This document shows positions 48,076-62,039 of a DNA stretch of 64,000 nucleotides, piece after piece. The stretch comes from Methanobacterium aggregans. GTDB taxonomy: Archaea; Methanobacteriota; Methanobacteria; Methanobacteriales; Methanobacteriaceae. Numbering within the stretch: position 1 is the first letter of the stretch; each line of letters starts with the position of its first letter. The notes beneath the pieces are model-generated. The model did no database searches. It saw only the letters and a list, made by a program, of their open reading frames with translations, and was not told where the DNA came from. A program made the position numbers and the translations under genes. Where the stretch lies: NCBI RefSeq assembly GCF_017874455.1, contig NZ_JAGGLN010000003.1, positions 124,001-188,000 of the forward strand, read 5' to 3'.

Positions 48076-49263
48076 TCATTCCTCTATCAAATCTTCAAGA
48101 TCTCCGAAAACAACGTCCAATCCACACATTGTAGGTACGTAGTTTGCAGCCTTTGCTGAGTTGACCCCAACAACCTTGAACCCGAGCTCTTCAATTGGGG
48201 CCACAACCATACAAGTGTCGCAGACCATTTTACCCCCGGACTTCTCAATTATATCTGTGTAACCCATTCTGTCGGCTGCAGCCTTCATTGAAATTGATGT
48301 GCAGACCCAAAGCTGATTTTTAAGTGTTTTACCATCAACCACTTGAGCTATTTGACGAATTTCCTCGAGAGAGGCATGTGGACATCCAAGACAGATGAGA
48401 TCAGGTTTTTTGTTGCTCGTTGAAAGTTTTTCATGGGTTTCGGCTATGTCTAAAGCACCTATGGATAGTTTTTCCAGATCAGAGGTTTCAACTCCCAGAA
48501 GGGCGTTGTTGTGTTCTGGTGTAACTCCCTCAACGTGGTAGAGTGCCACAGCACCTGATGATGCCAGTGCAGCACCCATGAGTTTGAGCTCATCTAAAAG
48601 GGGTTTATCCTGGAGTTTGAAGTAGGGAACTCCATCTCCAACAGCCTTACCTACTATGTAACCTAAAGCACCGTAATCTGAGCCATTCACTTCTGCATCA
48701 ACTTCAACCAGAAGGTTTGCTCTTCTCTCAGTATCAAGGTGGTAACCGTACTCTGCAGTTTTACCACATATGGCTGCTGAAAGTGCTCCAGGACCCCCTT
48801 CACGATTGGTTCTTGCACCAAGCACTGAGTTTGCATAGCAGACAGCTGAAGATTCTGACCATGCAATATGGGAACCTAACATGGGTACGTTACCAACATT
48901 GTAGGGCGTGCATGTGCAAGTTGTGCTTATTCCCATCTTCTGGTAAGCATCAACGATCTGGAGCTGTTTTGATGTGAATTCCTCTGAAAATCCAAGTTCC
49001 CTCCATATCTCAAGGTCAACACCTGCCGGGTTCAGTGTTGATGGCACACGGACCTTCGCAGTTTCAGCAAGTTCTGATACAAATTCAAGACCTGCATCTC
49101 CAATTGTTTTATATGAAACGCCTGATATCTGGGCTGAACTTATATCTACGAGCCTTTCAGCTCCATAAATGTCTCCAAGTGCAACGAGTATCTCCATACA
49201 TTTGGCTACTGCGGGTCCCTCTTCACCATTGTACATTCCTTCTTCTTCTCTTGTTAAATCCAT
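48076..49263 (-). CDS. Phosphomevalonate dehydratase large subunit (aconitase X type)
   Basis: 395 residues of the aconitase X (former DUF521) catalytic family: [22 protein letters not shown] at the N-terminus, [46 protein letters not shown] and [14 protein letters not shown], with cysteines expected to bind the Fe-S cluster. In archaea this protein forms the large subunit of phosphomevalonate dehydratase in the mevalonate pathway. The small subunit (DUF126 type) is not seen nearby. It follows the recJ-like gene by 12 nt and is probably co-transcribed with it and rps15. Confidence 0.9.
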   Translation of the reverse strand: MDLTREEEGMYNGEEGPAVAKCMEILVALGDIYGAERLVDISSAQISGVSYKTIGDAGLEFVSELAETAKVRVPSTLNPAGVDLEIWRELGFSEEFTSKQLQIVDAYQKMGISTTCTCTPYNVGNVPMLGSHIAWSESSAVCYANSVLGARTNREGGPGALSAAICGKTAEYGYHLDTERRANLLVEVDAEVNGSDYGALGYIVGKAVGDGVPYFKLQDKPLLDELKLMGAALASSGAVALYHVEGVTPEHNNALLGVETSDLEKLSIGALDIAETHEKLSTSNKKPDLICLGCPHASLEEIRQIAQVVDGKTLKNQLWVCTSISMKAAADRMGYTDIIEKSGGKMVCDTCMVVAPIEELGFKVVGVNSAKAANYVPTMCGLDVVFGDLEDLIEE

Positions 49264-49275
49264 AAGAATCCCTGT

Positions 49276-50628
49276 TTAAGCTCCAATCTGTTCTCCCACC
49301 ATTTCATCCACTATGTTCAGGAAGTTTTCCATATCCTTGTAGGGTACAACCGCACCTGCAGCAACGTTATGACCGCCTCCGTTTCCATTGAAACTTTTTG
49401 AAGCAGCTTCAAGTGCCAATCCAAGGTTCACTCCCCTTTCAACCATTTCCATTGATGTTCTTCCAGAGATCTTAACTATGTTATCCATCCTTGATATGGC
49501 CAGAACAGGTTTTTCTGGATCTAAAACTTCAATTTCAATTCCTATACTTGAAAGTGTGCCCAGAACCTTTTTTCTTTTTTTATCATCTGTGTAGATGTAC
49601 TGAATGTTTTCCATGCCAATGGAACCTTCCCTTTTTATCCATCCAATACCATTCATAAGGTTTTCTCTGTAGGTTTTAAGAAGGGTTTTTGCTTCTTTAA
49701 CTGAACTTTCACGGTCACCTATACAGATGCTCAGGCCAACACCGTGTTTTTTGTTCTTACCACATGCATCCAGAATCTTTGAGTAATCCTCAATGTTTCG
49801 AAGTTCAGGAATTTCATTTGGAATGGAGTAAACCTCTCCAAATATTTTGGGGTTGATCTTAACAAGTTCTTCCTTCAGGAGGTCTTTTTCTTCGTTTCCA
49901 AGTTCATGAAACTTTATTCCGTAGGAAATTCCAACCCTTTCAAGGAAGGTCATTGAGCCTTCTTCATCACCTGAAATTCCCCTGAGTGCAGGGTTGAACG
50001 TGTATGAGAGTGCCTTGTAAATGGGTTCTTGGGCTTTGTAAGCTACTTTGAGGTCTTCTCTAACTTCAATGGATCCAGAATCAACCCCATCATCCAGTAT
50101 GGTTTTGTTGATACTTTTAATACCATCTGAACACTGCATGTCTCCAAAGGCACCCACAAGTGCGAGACTTGATAAGTCTTTGTACTCCATGGGCCTTACT
50201 GTTAAATATGAAACTCCCGAAGCACTGACGTCCCGTGTACCGTCCAATCCATGGAGGTGGGGGTTCACGTGTACAATGTTTTCAGGTGACTCATCTACAG
50301 TTGTCTGGTGGTGGTCTGCGATTATAACATCGCTTTTCCTTCCCATTTTGCTGAGGCTGGCGCTGCCCATGTCACAGAAAAAGAATAGTTTGTATTTTTC
50401 CCTAAGGATCTTTGCCAGAACATCGTCTTTAAGTCTTGGAACGATTGTAACATGGAATTTACCTCCCTGCCGGGAGATTGCATTGCAAACAACCCCTGCA
50501 GCGGAGATTCCATCGGCATCGTTGTGGGATATGATCCGCACAACGTTGTCCTTTTTAATATGCTTGCTGAGTAATTCGCAAGCTTCTTCAGCCTTATTTA
50601 ACAAGGAGTGCTGCTGTTTTTGGATCAT
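49276..50628 (-). CDS. DHH-family single-strand exonuclease, archaeal RecJ/GAN type
   Basis: 450 residues. DHH phosphoesterase motifs [34 protein letters not shown] (DHH) and a DHHA1 motif [13 protein letters not shown] are intact. Archaeal RecJ homologues include GAN, the GINS-associated nuclease. Its ATG lies inside the rps15 gene (35-bp overlap), implying translational coupling to a ribosomal protein gene. Whether this paralogue is GAN or a second RecJ-like protein cannot be decided from motifs alone. Confidence 0.9.
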   Translation of the reverse strand: MIQKQQHSLLNKAEEACELLSKHIKKDNVVRIISHNDADGISAAGVVCNAISRQGGKFHVTIVPRLKDDVLAKILREKYKLFFFCDMGSASLSKMGRKSDVIIADHHQTTVDESPENIVHVNPHLHGLDGTRDVSASGVSYLTVRPMEYKDLSSLALVGAFGDMQCSDGIKSINKTILDDGVDSGSIEVREDLKVAYKAQEPIYKALSYTFNPALRGISGDEEGSMTFLERVGISYGIKFHELGNEEKDLLKEELVKINPKIFGEVYSIPNEIPELRNIEDYSKILDACGKNKKHGVGLSICIGDRESSVKEAKTLLKTYRENLMNGIGWIKREGSIGMENIQYIYTDDKKRKKVLGTLSSIGIEIEVLDPEKPVLAISRMDNIVKISGRTSMEMVERGVNLGLALEAASKSFNGNGGGHNVAAGAVVPYKDMENFLNIVDEMVGEQIGA

Positions 50629-50995
50629 ATCTCCATCCTTCCGGAAGCACGCCTTCCTTTGTGTAGTACTTGACGAGTCTTCTTATTTTGGATTCGATGA
50701 TCCTGAGACCCCTCTTGGTGTGAAGGTCCTTTTTGTTTTCCTCGAGGTGTTCCCTCACGTTAACAGCTTTCCTTATGAGGTTCATGAGATCCTCAGGGTA
50801 TTCCTGTTTCTGCCCGTGGTTTTCAAGGATCTTGGTTATTTTCATCCCTGTCACGAGTTTAACATCCGGAATTCCGTACTGGTCACGTAGTATAACTCCT
50901 ATCTTACTTGTGGAGTTACCTTCTTTTGTGAGCTTTAAAATAAGCTCTTCTATCTCTTCTGTTGAATATTCTATCCATTCTGGCTTTGATGCCAT
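50594..50995 (-). CDS. rps15: Ribosomal protein S15 (archaeal type)
   Basis: 133 residues: [42 protein letters not shown] and the universally conserved C-terminal helix region [34 protein letters not shown] at 50995 is preceded by AGAGGTGATTGTA; the frame continues three codons upstream. TATA-like TTTATATAG lies near 51088-51097. First gene of a likely rps15-recJ-PMDh operon. Confidence 0.96.
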   Translation of the reverse strand: MASKPEWIEYSTEEIEELILKLTKEGNSTSKIGVILRDQYGIPDVKLVTGMKITKILENHGQKQEYPEDLMNLIRKAVNVREHLEENKKDLHTKRGLRIIESKIRRLVKYYTKEGVLPEGWRYDPKTAALLVK

Positions 50996-51259
50996 TACAA
51001 TCACCTCTAATACTCCTTAAACTATTTAATATTATGAATTGAATTATAATTTTTATAAATTATTTATTAATTCTGAGATATCCATCCCTATATAAATCTA
51101 AATATCCGTTCTAACACTAATTTAAGCACCCACTGTTGATACGAACTGGATACAAGATACTCAATTAATTCACAGTATTTTGATCCTTCAGAACTTTGAA
51201 AAACTTTCCAGCAGATAATTCTGATATGGATGTCCTTGTTCCTTTGATTCAGAACGGTT

Positions 51260-51817
51260 TTAATCCTGAAGTTCTCTGTACCAGAGTGCAAACTTTTCAA
51301 GCGAGATTCTACGGTGAGAAAATTCGTTTTTCTCTTCTGTTGTCAGTTCTCCAAAGCTTTTATCATATCCTTCCGGTATGAACAGTGGATCGTAAGCAAA
51401 ACCATGCTTTCCTTTTTCTTGATGTCCGATTCGTCCTTTGACAGTGCCTAAAAAAGTCTCGGGTTCGCCTTTGGGTGTGCAGTACCCAATAACCGACCTG
51501 AATTCGGCGTATCTGTCTTCAACATCGCTCATAAGTTTTAATATGCCTTCATTCCCAAGTGTATCCTGAACGTAGGAGGAGTATGCTCCTGGGAACCATT
51601 CAAGGGCTTTAATGAAAATTCCTGCGTCTTCAACAATTACTGGTTGCTCTAGACGTTCCGCTGCATGCTTTGCACCGTACCTGGCCACATCAATCAGGTC
51701 TCCCTGGATTTCTGGGTAGCCGAGGTCAGCATGTTCCAGCTGGATGCCAAACTTAAGGAAGATTCCTTTGGCTTCTTTTACTTTGTGTTTGTTACCAGTT
51801 ATAAATGTTACCTTCAT
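51260..51817 (-). CDS. rdgB: XTP/dITP diphosphatase (RdgB/HAM1)
   Basis: 185 residues. Cleans the nucleotide pool of deaminated purine triphosphates. Motifs: [40 protein letters not shown] and [31 protein letters not shown]. Complete length. ATG start with GGTGGGATA upstream. Between kae1-bud32 and rps15 on the same strand. Confidence 0.95.
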   Translation of the reverse strand: MKVTFITGNKHKVKEAKGIFLKFGIQLEHADLGYPEIQGDLIDVARYGAKHAAERLEQPVIVEDAGIFIKALEWFPGAYSSYVQDTLGNEGILKLMSDVEDRYAEFRSVIGYCTPKGEPETFLGTVKGRIGHQEKGKHGFAYDPLFIPEGYDKSFGELTTEEKNEFSHRRISLEKFALWYRELQD

Positions 51818-52034
51818 TATCCCACCACCCTGTTAAGATCGTTTTTCACCATCACAAAGAACTTTACTTTCATATTAATCTTTAAAATATTCCTTTTAAA
51901 TCATATTTTTAATTTTTTTATCTTCATTTTTAAAAATTCACTCATCAAATGAGTCATGTGAGTTTAAAACTGAAATAAAAAATTATAATTAGGTTACACC
52001 TTAAAATCTTATTTTCACTGTTACTCACAATCCT

Positions 52035-54284
<2,250 letters not shown>

Positions 54285-57200
54285 GTGCAAAAAAACATAC
54301 CAAAAGGATTACTAATGATTACACTGACCTTTCTATTTACACTCACAATCGCTGGAGCTGCATTCGCAGCAACAGGCGATCAGGTAACAAATGCAATAGT
54401 TACACCAAATACCCTACCCCTTGTAAATTCTAATAGTACTCAAGGTGGTAATGACCAATTTGTAGTTAATACTACTCCTGCTCAGGGATTTCCAACTAAC
54501 GGCAGTTCCTATGCCAATATAAATACTGGAAATGCTGCTGAAAGTTCTGCTAACTTAACTCTCAATTTGACCATACCTCAGGGTGCAAAAACCTTGAGTT
54601 TTGACTGGAGATTTGCCACAAATGACTATCCTCCTTTTAATGATTGGGCGAAAGCAGAAATTGTAGATGGAAATTCAGTTACCAATGTTCTGTTATTACC
54701 CAACGGAAAAAAAGTTGATGTACAAAATGCATTGAGCTATCTAAGTCCAACATATCCGAATAATATAGGTTATGCTAGAATAACCCCTATGTACACCACA
54801 ACTACGGATATATCTGCGTATGCTGGGAAAAACATTCTTTTAGTTCTTTCAGTAGCAGATGCAGTGGATACTGATTTTACATCTGCTCTCTTCATCGACA
54901 ATTTACACATTAAAACAATAGCAGATCTTAATCTGAATGAGTACACGAATGATGGTAACAATTGGAATTACCATACACAGCACACATTCTACGTGAATCT
55001 GACTAATAAAGGATACACTGCCAACAACGTTGTCTTAACAGATACTCTCCCTCCAGGTCTTCAATTTGTAAGTGCCTCTGACGGAGGTTCATATTCTAAT
55101 GGAGTTATAACCTGGAACATTGGAACCTTGAATGCAGGTGCCTCAATACTTCGTAACATCACAGTTTATGTAACAGGCCATAACATCCTGGCTACAAATA
55201 CCGCAACTGCAACAACAAGCACCTATGAAGCAAATACTAATGATAATACAGGTTCATTAACTATCAATGTACATGCAGCAGCTTCCATAGACATTTCAAA
55301 GGAATTTTGGAAAGATTCAACATATATAGAAGTAATAAACTCAGCTAACTACCACGATAACATTTGGACTGTCATCAAAGCCCATAATTACGGCCCAGAT
55401 AATGCAACAAACGTTCAAATCTCAGACACTCTACCTTTGGGTTTAGTTCCAGATTATAGTCAGATTTGGCTTAGTACCGATGGTGCAAATAATTGGATCC
55501 TTACAAGTAGTTATTCTGGTAATACTTGGACTATAACTGACTTACCTAACGGTGCTGAATATTGGCTTGCAATCTGGACACAGGTTACTGCTCATAATAC
55601 CACTGTGATAAACACTGCAACCCAAACTGGCCAATACCAGTATCCATATAATGGATACGATTCATCTACCGCATCTTTAACTGTAGCACCTGCAGCTAAT
55701 GTTGATCTTGCAAACGAGTTCAGAGGAACATATAATGGTTCTACCATAACCCAGGCAAATTATCATGACGTCATTTGGGCTGTTATAAGCTCTTATAACA
55801 AAGGCCCTGATAATGCAACCATGACCATTGCAAATATTCCAGCAGGATTCATACCAAACGGTAACTACACGGTGAGTTATGATAATGGATTGACTTGGGT
55901 TGGGGTTGATGGTTCATTCACAGATGGCATTTGGACAATACATATTCCTGCTGGTTTGACTTACTTACTGGCAATACCGGGGCAGGTTAATCAAACAAGT
56001 ACTGTAACTAACACTGCAAACCAAACTGCCCAGGATATATATCATTCTGAACAGTTTGAGACAATTACAACTTCATTAAATGTACCACCAGCTGCTGATG
56101 TTGTAGTTACTAAAACTTGGGAGAACACTAGTGGTAGTCATATAACCAATGCTAATTATCTGGATACTGTTGTTTCTCACATTACTGTGACTAATAATGG
56201 GCCTGATAATGCTAACAGTGTGGTTTTAACTGATCATTTACCAGCAGGCTTCCAGTTAAATGCAGCTCAGTCTTACATACGATACGGACAATTAGATAGT
56301 TCTAGATGGAGTTTAGCTGATTGTACTGATTGGAGTTATGATGAGGCAACTGGACTGTTCACCTGGAACATTACAAAGCATTTAGGGGTTGCTATGTACT
56401 CAGGTCTGGCTAACGCTTGTGAAGTATGGTTGTACTTCACCAACACAGCACATAACAACACCCAAGTGCTTAACACTGCAGAAGTTGACCCACAAAGTTC
56501 AGAACAGTACGATCCAAACACATCTAACAACGTGGCTACAAGCTCCTACACAGCAAACGCAGCTGCAAATGTGGGCGTAACTAAAGAGTTCCGGACTGAT
56601 TACCAGAATTCAACTAGCACTACAAACACTGCTAATTACTACACTCCAATATGGGTAATGGTTCATGTAACTAATGCTGGTCCGGACGCAGTTGATGGTT
56701 TGCAAGTAACTGATATTCTTCCAGCAGGTTTAACTTACTTGAATGAGTACTTCGTATCTCATGATGGTGGATTAACCTGGACTGTGGAAGATGTTTACAA
56801 TGCAACCACTGGTGTTTGGAATATCGGCTCCATGTTAAATGGTGCTGATTACTGGCTTGCTGTGCTTGCACAGGTTGATGGGCATAACACCACCATTACA
56901 AATGTTGCTAATAAGACACAGTCCACATTTGACTGGAACGCTACAAACGATAATGGTAATGCAACTTTAACTGTTCCTGCAGCAGCGGACGTGTACGTTA
57001 ACACTTCTACAAGTAAAAACAACCCAAATGTTGGTGAAAAAGTAGTGGTTAGAGTTAAAGCCGGTAACAACGGACCTGATGCTGCTCAGAACGTAATAGT
57101 AACCTACAATGTACCAGAAGGTATGGAGTTTGTAAGTCTAGCATGGGAAGCAGGCTATCCTGCACCTGTATACGACCCAACAACCCGAACCGTAACCTGG

Positions 57201-57482
57201 AACCTCGGTAACCTCGCGGTGATTGACCCTTGGATGGATATTACGCTAAGAGCTGTCAGCGCTGGTGCAACAAGCGGTGATGCAAGTGTAAGTTCAGACA
57301 CCTACGATCCAGTTTCTGGAAATAACCTAGAATCTGGTGCCATAAGTGTAGAACAAGTACAGGTAAACGCTGCAACTGTTGATTCAACAGTACCAATGCA
57401 GAAAACAGGCCTTCCAATTGGAATGATACTGACAGCGTTACTCGTGTTACTCACTGGATTTGTGATGCCAAGGAGAAAGTAG
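54285..57482 (+). CDS. Secreted DUF11-repeat surface protein with C-terminal anchor
   Basis: 1065 residues from the GTG at 54285, which follows a near-perfect GGAGGTGA. Signal peptide 1-32 (IPKGLLMITLTFLFTLTIAG, AAFAA). An N-terminal beta domain (about 33-220, FDWRFATNDYPPFNDWAKAE and ALFIDNLHIK) resembles a choice-of-anchor domain. Six DUF11-like repeats follow (each with N-x-GPDxAxN and a LPxG motif, for example NNGPDAAQNVIVTYNVPEG), then a membrane anchor LPIGMILTALLVLLTGFVMP and basic RRK. Dozens of N-x-S/T sequons suggest heavy glycosylation. Likely cell-wall or adhesin-like. Internal repeats 2, 3 and 5 share the ANYH/ANYY and YWLA segments. Confidence 0.9.
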   Translation: MQKNIPKGLLMITLTFLFTLTIAGAAFAATGDQVTNAIVTPNTLPLVNSNSTQGGNDQFVVNTTPAQGFPTNGSSYANINTGNAAESSANLTLNLTIPQGAKTLSFDWRFATNDYPPFNDWAKAEIVDGNSVTNVLLLPNGKKVDVQNALSYLSPTYPNNIGYARITPMYTTTTDISAYAGKNILLVLSVADAVDTDFTSALFIDNLHIKTIADLNLNEYTNDGNNWNYHTQHTFYVNLTNKGYTANNVVLTDTLPPGLQFVSASDGGSYSNGVITWNIGTLNAGASILRNITVYVTGHNILATNTATATTSTYEANTNDNTGSLTINVHAAASIDISKEFWKDSTYIEVINSANYHDNIWTVIKAHNYGPDNATNVQISDTLPLGLVPDYSQIWLSTDGANNWILTSSYSGNTWTITDLPNGAEYWLAIWTQVTAHNTTVINTATQTGQYQYPYNGYDSSTASLTVAPAANVDLANEFRGTYNGSTITQANYHDVIWAVISSYNKGPDNATMTIANIPAGFIPNGNYTVSYDNGLTWVGVDGSFTDGIWTIHIPAGLTYLLAIPGQVNQTSTVTNTANQTAQDIYHSEQFETITTSLNVPPAADVVVTKTWENTSGSHITNANYLDTVVSHITVTNNGPDNANSVVLTDHLPAGFQLNAAQSYIRYGQLDSSRWSLADCTDWSYDEATGLFTWNITKHLGVAMYSGLANACEVWLYFTNTAHNNTQVLNTAEVDPQSSEQYDPNTSNNVATSSYTANAAANVGVTKEFRTDYQNSTSTTNTANYYTPIWVMVHVTNAGPDAVDGLQVTDILPAGLTYLNEYFVSHDGGLTWTVEDVYNATTGVWNIGSMLNGADYWLAVLAQVDGHNTTITNVANKTQSTFDWNATNDNGNATLTVPAAADVYVNTSTSKNNPNVGEKVVVRVKAGNNGPDAAQNVIVTYNVPEGMEFVSLAWEAGYPAPVYDPTTRTVTWNLGNLAVIDPWMDITLRAVSAGATSGDASVSSDTYDPVSGNNLESGAISVEQVQVNAATVDSTVPMQKTGLPIGMILTALLVLLTGFVMPRRK

Positions 57483-57647
57483 TAACAAAAAAACCAATCT
57501 TCTTTTTTTATTTTTTTTATTTTAAAGAGTAAAATTAGTTAATTCAACGAAATAACTGTTTTAAATGTTCTGATCCTTCACATTTCAATGAATGAGAAAA
57601 CTATTTCTTACTGGGCTTCCAATTTTAGTTTCAAGGAAGTGAAAGAT

Positions 57648-58718
57648 ATGAAGGATGCAATCAAATGTTACGGATCATCAAAAATCCTGCCTGAAATAGA
57701 GGGAAAGGATTCATTATTCCTGTGCGTAATGGCTAGCACAGCCACATCAAGAATACCTGGCATAACTGGTGCAGGAGCAACACCAGAACTCACAGATTAC
57801 ACTCCTGCAGCCGACATGGAGCTTGTGGTATGTGGTGAACCCAGATGTTTGCCTGAAATACCCCAGACGGTTGTGGACGGTGCACCTGCACCCACACCTG
57901 CAGTCATAACCAAGGCCGCTCTGGAACTTGGAAACATACCCTTGATGGTTGTTGATGCTGGTGCGGCCGTAAAACCAAACCTCCCCTACTTGAAGCTCAA
58001 CGAAGAACCTGGTGGAAACATTGGAACAGGCAGAGCAGTTTCAAACAGTGAAGCTATATTCAAAAGGGGAAAACTACTGGGTGAAACCCTTTCAAAACTT
58101 ACAGAACACATTGTGATTGGTGAAAGCACACCTGCAGGTACAACCACAGCCCTCGGAGTTTTAACTGCCATGGGATATGATGTTGACCATAAGATAAGTG
58201 GAAGCACACCAGAAAACCCCCACGACATGAAACAAAAGCTTGTGAATGAAGGTATGAATGCTGCAGGTTTCAAAGCAGGAGAAATGAAATCTGAGCCATT
58301 CAAAGCCGTTGGTGCCGTTGGTGATCCAATGATACCTGCAGTTGCAGGTATTGCAGCTGGAAGCAGTGTTCCAGTAACCCTTGCAGGTGGAACCCAGATG
58401 ATGGCGGTTTGCGCAGTTTTAAAGGCTGCTGTGCCAGAATTCGATTTTGATAAACTGGCAGTTGCAACCACAGTATTCGTTGCAGAGGATGAAACCTCGG
58501 ACATAAATCATATCTCACGTCAAATATCTGAAATACCAGTTTTTGCAGTGGATCCTGCCTTTGAGAAATCCGACAATCCTGGACTTAGAAGTTACACCAC
58601 AGGATTCGTTAAGGAGGGTGCGGGGGCTGGCGGTGCTATGATGGCTGCAATTCTCAAGGGCGTGCCTGTTGATGATATAAGGAGAAAAACAGAGGATATA
58701 TGTATGGATATATTCTAA
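57648..58718 (+). CDS. cobT: Nicotinate-nucleotide dimethylbenzimidazole phosphoribosyltransferase family (archaeal CobT, UPF0284)
   Basis: 356 residues from the ATG at 57648 (GTGA upstream), which fits archaeal family members; the frame is open from 57588. Features: GITGAGATPELTDYTPAADMELV, GAPAPTPAVITKAAL, ESTPAGTTTALGVLTAMG, PVTLAGGTQMMAVCAVLKAA and SYTTGFVKEGAGAGGAMMAAIL. Activates the lower-ligand base for nucleotide loop assembly in cobamide synthesis. Confidence 0.93.
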   Translation: MKDAIKCYGSSKILPEIEGKDSLFLCVMASTATSRIPGITGAGATPELTDYTPAADMELVVCGEPRCLPEIPQTVVDGAPAPTPAVITKAALELGNIPLMVVDAGAAVKPNLPYLKLNEEPGGNIGTGRAVSNSEAIFKRGKLLGETLSKLTEHIVIGESTPAGTTTALGVLTAMGYDVDHKISGSTPENPHDMKQKLVNEGMNAAGFKAGEMKSEPFKAVGAVGDPMIPAVAGIAAGSSVPVTLAGGTQMMAVCAVLKAAVPEFDFDKLAVATTVFVAEDETSDINHISRQISEIPVFAVDPAFEKSDNPGLRSYTTGFVKEGAGAGGAMMAAILKGVPVDDIRRKTEDICMDIF

Positions 58719-58843
58719 AATTATTTTTTTAGCCTTTAAACTAATTGATGGCTGAAAGGTCTATGAATTCAAGGGAATTATTCTAATTCAACGATGTATA
58801 TCCATAGGGATATCCCCAAATATGATGCACTGGATGGATCCAG

Positions 58844-59533
58844 ATGAAACTGAAACACGTTAACTGTTTGAAAGGATTTTTACCATCCAAAATTATTTTT
58901 ACAATCTTCGTTATCCTTTACGTTTCAGGATTCATTTTTGCCTACTTCAAACCATTTTTAGCCCGTAGTTTCTTTAATGGAGGTTTTTTCCTTGGATACA
59001 TGGATGTTAAGTTCATATTTCCCCATACAGTGGCCTTCAACTACATCTTCAATCAGTTCGTTCTTTTTTTAGGTGGAGTTTCAGCTCATCTCTTCCTGAA
59101 CAATTTGGGAGTATCTTTAGCCTGCGTATTCACAGGAATACCTATAGTTTCGGTTATATTCCTCAAACTCTTCACTTCGATGGGTGCTGTAAACTACCTT
59201 CTCATGGTTAAGGTTGGAATTATCAAGGCCTTCCTGATACTTGGAGGATCTTTCCACTTTTACTTCGAATTTTTAGCTGCAATGCTGTCTGTGGATGCAT
59301 TCTTAAAGTTTTACAGATCATTTTTCCATTTTTTAATGCAAAAAAACTTCAAAGAATTTAAAGAAGATATTTTAACGGATTTTCTTCCATTGATATTGAG
59401 AATAATAATTTTACTTGCAATTGCAGCCATTTTGGAGGTATTCTGGAGCACATGGTGGGTTTACATCCTTACCCAGCACTACGTACCTTGGATTAACTTT
59501 TATATGGGATTTTACTCCTGTAAAATAATTTAA
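58844..59533 (+). CDS. SpoIIM-like (DUF95) membrane protein
   Basis: 229 residues with about five membrane segments. The block FLNNLGVSLACVFTGIPIVSVIFL and the HFYFEFLAAMLSVDAFLKF element fit the stage II sporulation protein M/DUF95 family found in archaea (FxxNxxVS...G and a PHGxxExPA-like motif, here degenerate). Function in archaea unknown. ATG start 125 bp after cobT; may be co-transcribed. Confidence 0.75.
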   Translation: MKLKHVNCLKGFLPSKIIFTIFVILYVSGFIFAYFKPFLARSFFNGGFFLGYMDVKFIFPHTVAFNYIFNQFVLFLGGVSAHLFLNNLGVSLACVFTGIPIVSVIFLKLFTSMGAVNYLLMVKVGIIKAFLILGGSFHFYFEFLAAMLSVDAFLKFYRSFFHFLMQKNFKEFKEDILTDFLPLILRIIILLAIAAILEVFWSTWWVYILTQHYVPWINFYMGFYSCKII

Positions 59534-59691
59534 ACATAATAATCTTCATTTTTAAGATAGGATCCTATAATAAGGTTAATTGTTTTTATTGATAAAAAAT
59601 TCATCAAATAAAAAAAATAAAAAATTAGATATTAATTTGCTAATTAGGCGCGGGTATCTGGATTGATAGCTATTTTTTAGTTTAAACAGGC

Positions 59692-60522
59692 CTAAAGTTT
59701 AATAATCCCGGTTGAAAGGATTATTGCAATTGCACCAACGATCCAGCAGTAGTATGCAAATATATTAAGACTCCAGTCTTTGATGATCTTCATGAGGAGC
59801 TTGATTGCAAGGTAACCGAACACAACTGCAGAGATGAAACCCGCCACGAGTGCTGTTATGCTCATATCTAGGGCGCCTATGTCCTTAGCCTGAACCAGTG
59901 CAGCTCCAAGTATGGCTGGTATTGAGAGAAGGAAGCTGTACCTTGCTGCAAGTTCCCTGTTGAGTCCTGAGAAGAGACCTGCTGCTATGGTTGATCCGGA
60001 ACGGGATATACCAGGTGCTATTGCAAATCCCTGGAAAACACCTATTGCCAGGGCATTTTTGAATGAAACCTCTTTAACATCTTTATTTCCACCTTTATGG
60101 TGTTCGGAAGCCCATAGAAGTACACCTGTTACGAGGAGGAAGAATCCTACAATTGGGACTGAGTTGAACATACTTTCGAACTGACTTTTCAGGAGTATTC
60201 CCATTAAACCTGCAGGAATAGTACCAACAACAAGGAGCCATACCAGTCTTTTGTAAACGTCTTCTTTAACTCCTTCCTTAAATTTCCCATGGAATATGTC
60301 TGCTATGATTGATACAAGGGCTTTTATCATTCTTATTATGTCCTTGAAGAAGAATGAAACAACTGCGGCCAGTGTACCCATGTGGAGAACTGTATCAAAT
60401 GCAACACTTTGTCCTGTTCCCATGATGTTTTGGAAAAATACTAGATGAGCTGAGCTGCTCACAGGGAGAAATTCAGTTAAACCCTGGACCATTCCCAGTA
60501 TTATTGCATAAATTATGTCCAT
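59692..60522 (-). CDS. uppP: Undecaprenyl-diphosphatase
   Basis: 276 residues, eight membrane helices of the BacA/UppP family. Active-site motifs GMVQGLTEFLPVSSSAHLVFF and FAIAPGISRSGSTIAAGLFSGL are intact. Recycles the polyprenyl-diphosphate carrier; in this lineage it probably serves pseudomurein or glycan lipid carriers. GGTGAT lies 6 nt before the ATG. Confidence 0.95.
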   Translation of the reverse strand: MDIIYAIILGMVQGLTEFLPVSSSAHLVFFQNIMGTGQSVAFDTVLHMGTLAAVVSFFFKDIIRMIKALVSIIADIFHGKFKEGVKEDVYKRLVWLLVVGTIPAGLMGILLKSQFESMFNSVPIVGFFLLVTGVLLWASEHHKGGNKDVKEVSFKNALAIGVFQGFAIAPGISRSGSTIAAGLFSGLNRELAARYSFLLSIPAILGAALVQAKDIGALDMSITALVAGFISAVVFGYLAIKLLMKIIKDWSLNIFAYYCWIVGAIAIILSTGIIKL

Positions 60523-61112
60523 TTTTTAATCACCTTTTTTTAGATAGTTATCATAACTTTGTTTAATTCAATTGTTTTAAATCAAAAGTTTAAGTTAATT
60601 TCATTGAGCCTGATCCTTTGTCATTTTATAAATCTAAAGTTTACACTGAATATTTAAGGTAATATTAATCCCTATTAGTGTTTTGTGGTTTGGAAATTTA
60701 AAGACTCAGTTAAATAACAGAATACATAATTTATCATGTAAATTACTTTTTAAAATACTTTTTTTCAAATTTTAATGAAAATTAACTCTTATTTTCCTCT
60801 AAATTTCCTCCAAGTTGTACCAAAATCTTGGCCAGATTTACTGAAAATGAGCAGCCTTTTCAGTGAAAATAGTGGAATAAATATGAGATGCAATTTAATT
60901 TTTATTGAATAAATTTTTGGACTTATCAATAAATTTAAACCATATTACCGTCATTTTTTTTAAACCTAATATTTGTTTAATTAAGGTTTATAAAACCCTG
61001 CACTTCAAACTATATTTAAAAAAAGAAAATAGGAAACGGGAGTTATAACTTAAACCTAAAACTAATAAGTTATAAGTTGTAACTTATAACTTTTAACTTA
61101 TTATGACACATC
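60523..61112. repeat. 590-bp gap with clustered AGTTATAACT palindromes after ilvE
   Basis: No gene is visible. At 61041-61050 lies the palindrome AGTTATAACT. At 61067-61092 lies AAGTTATAAGTT-GT-AACTTATAACTT (12-bp arms), and a further AACTTATT follows at 61095-61102. The cluster starts 10 nt past the ilvE stop on the minus strand, so it may be its terminator. The rest (60523-61040) is AT-rich and featureless apart from promoter space for uppP. Confidence 0.55.

Positions 61113-62039
<927 letters not shown>

Noticed and set aside
50048..50890. Plus-strand open frame of 280 codons opposite the recJ-like and rps15 genes
   Set aside because: It is antisense to two clearly recognisable genes, spans their overlap, and has no family-like motifs or ribosome binding site.
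57986..58504. Minus-strand open frame of 172 codons opposite cobT
   Set aside because: Composition (Ser, Pro, Ala-rich) is that of a reverse-strand shadow of a conserved gene.
60643..60656. TTTACACTGAATAT as another origin box
   Set aside because: It lacks the TG of the TTACACTTGAAA core, so the conserved centre is broken.
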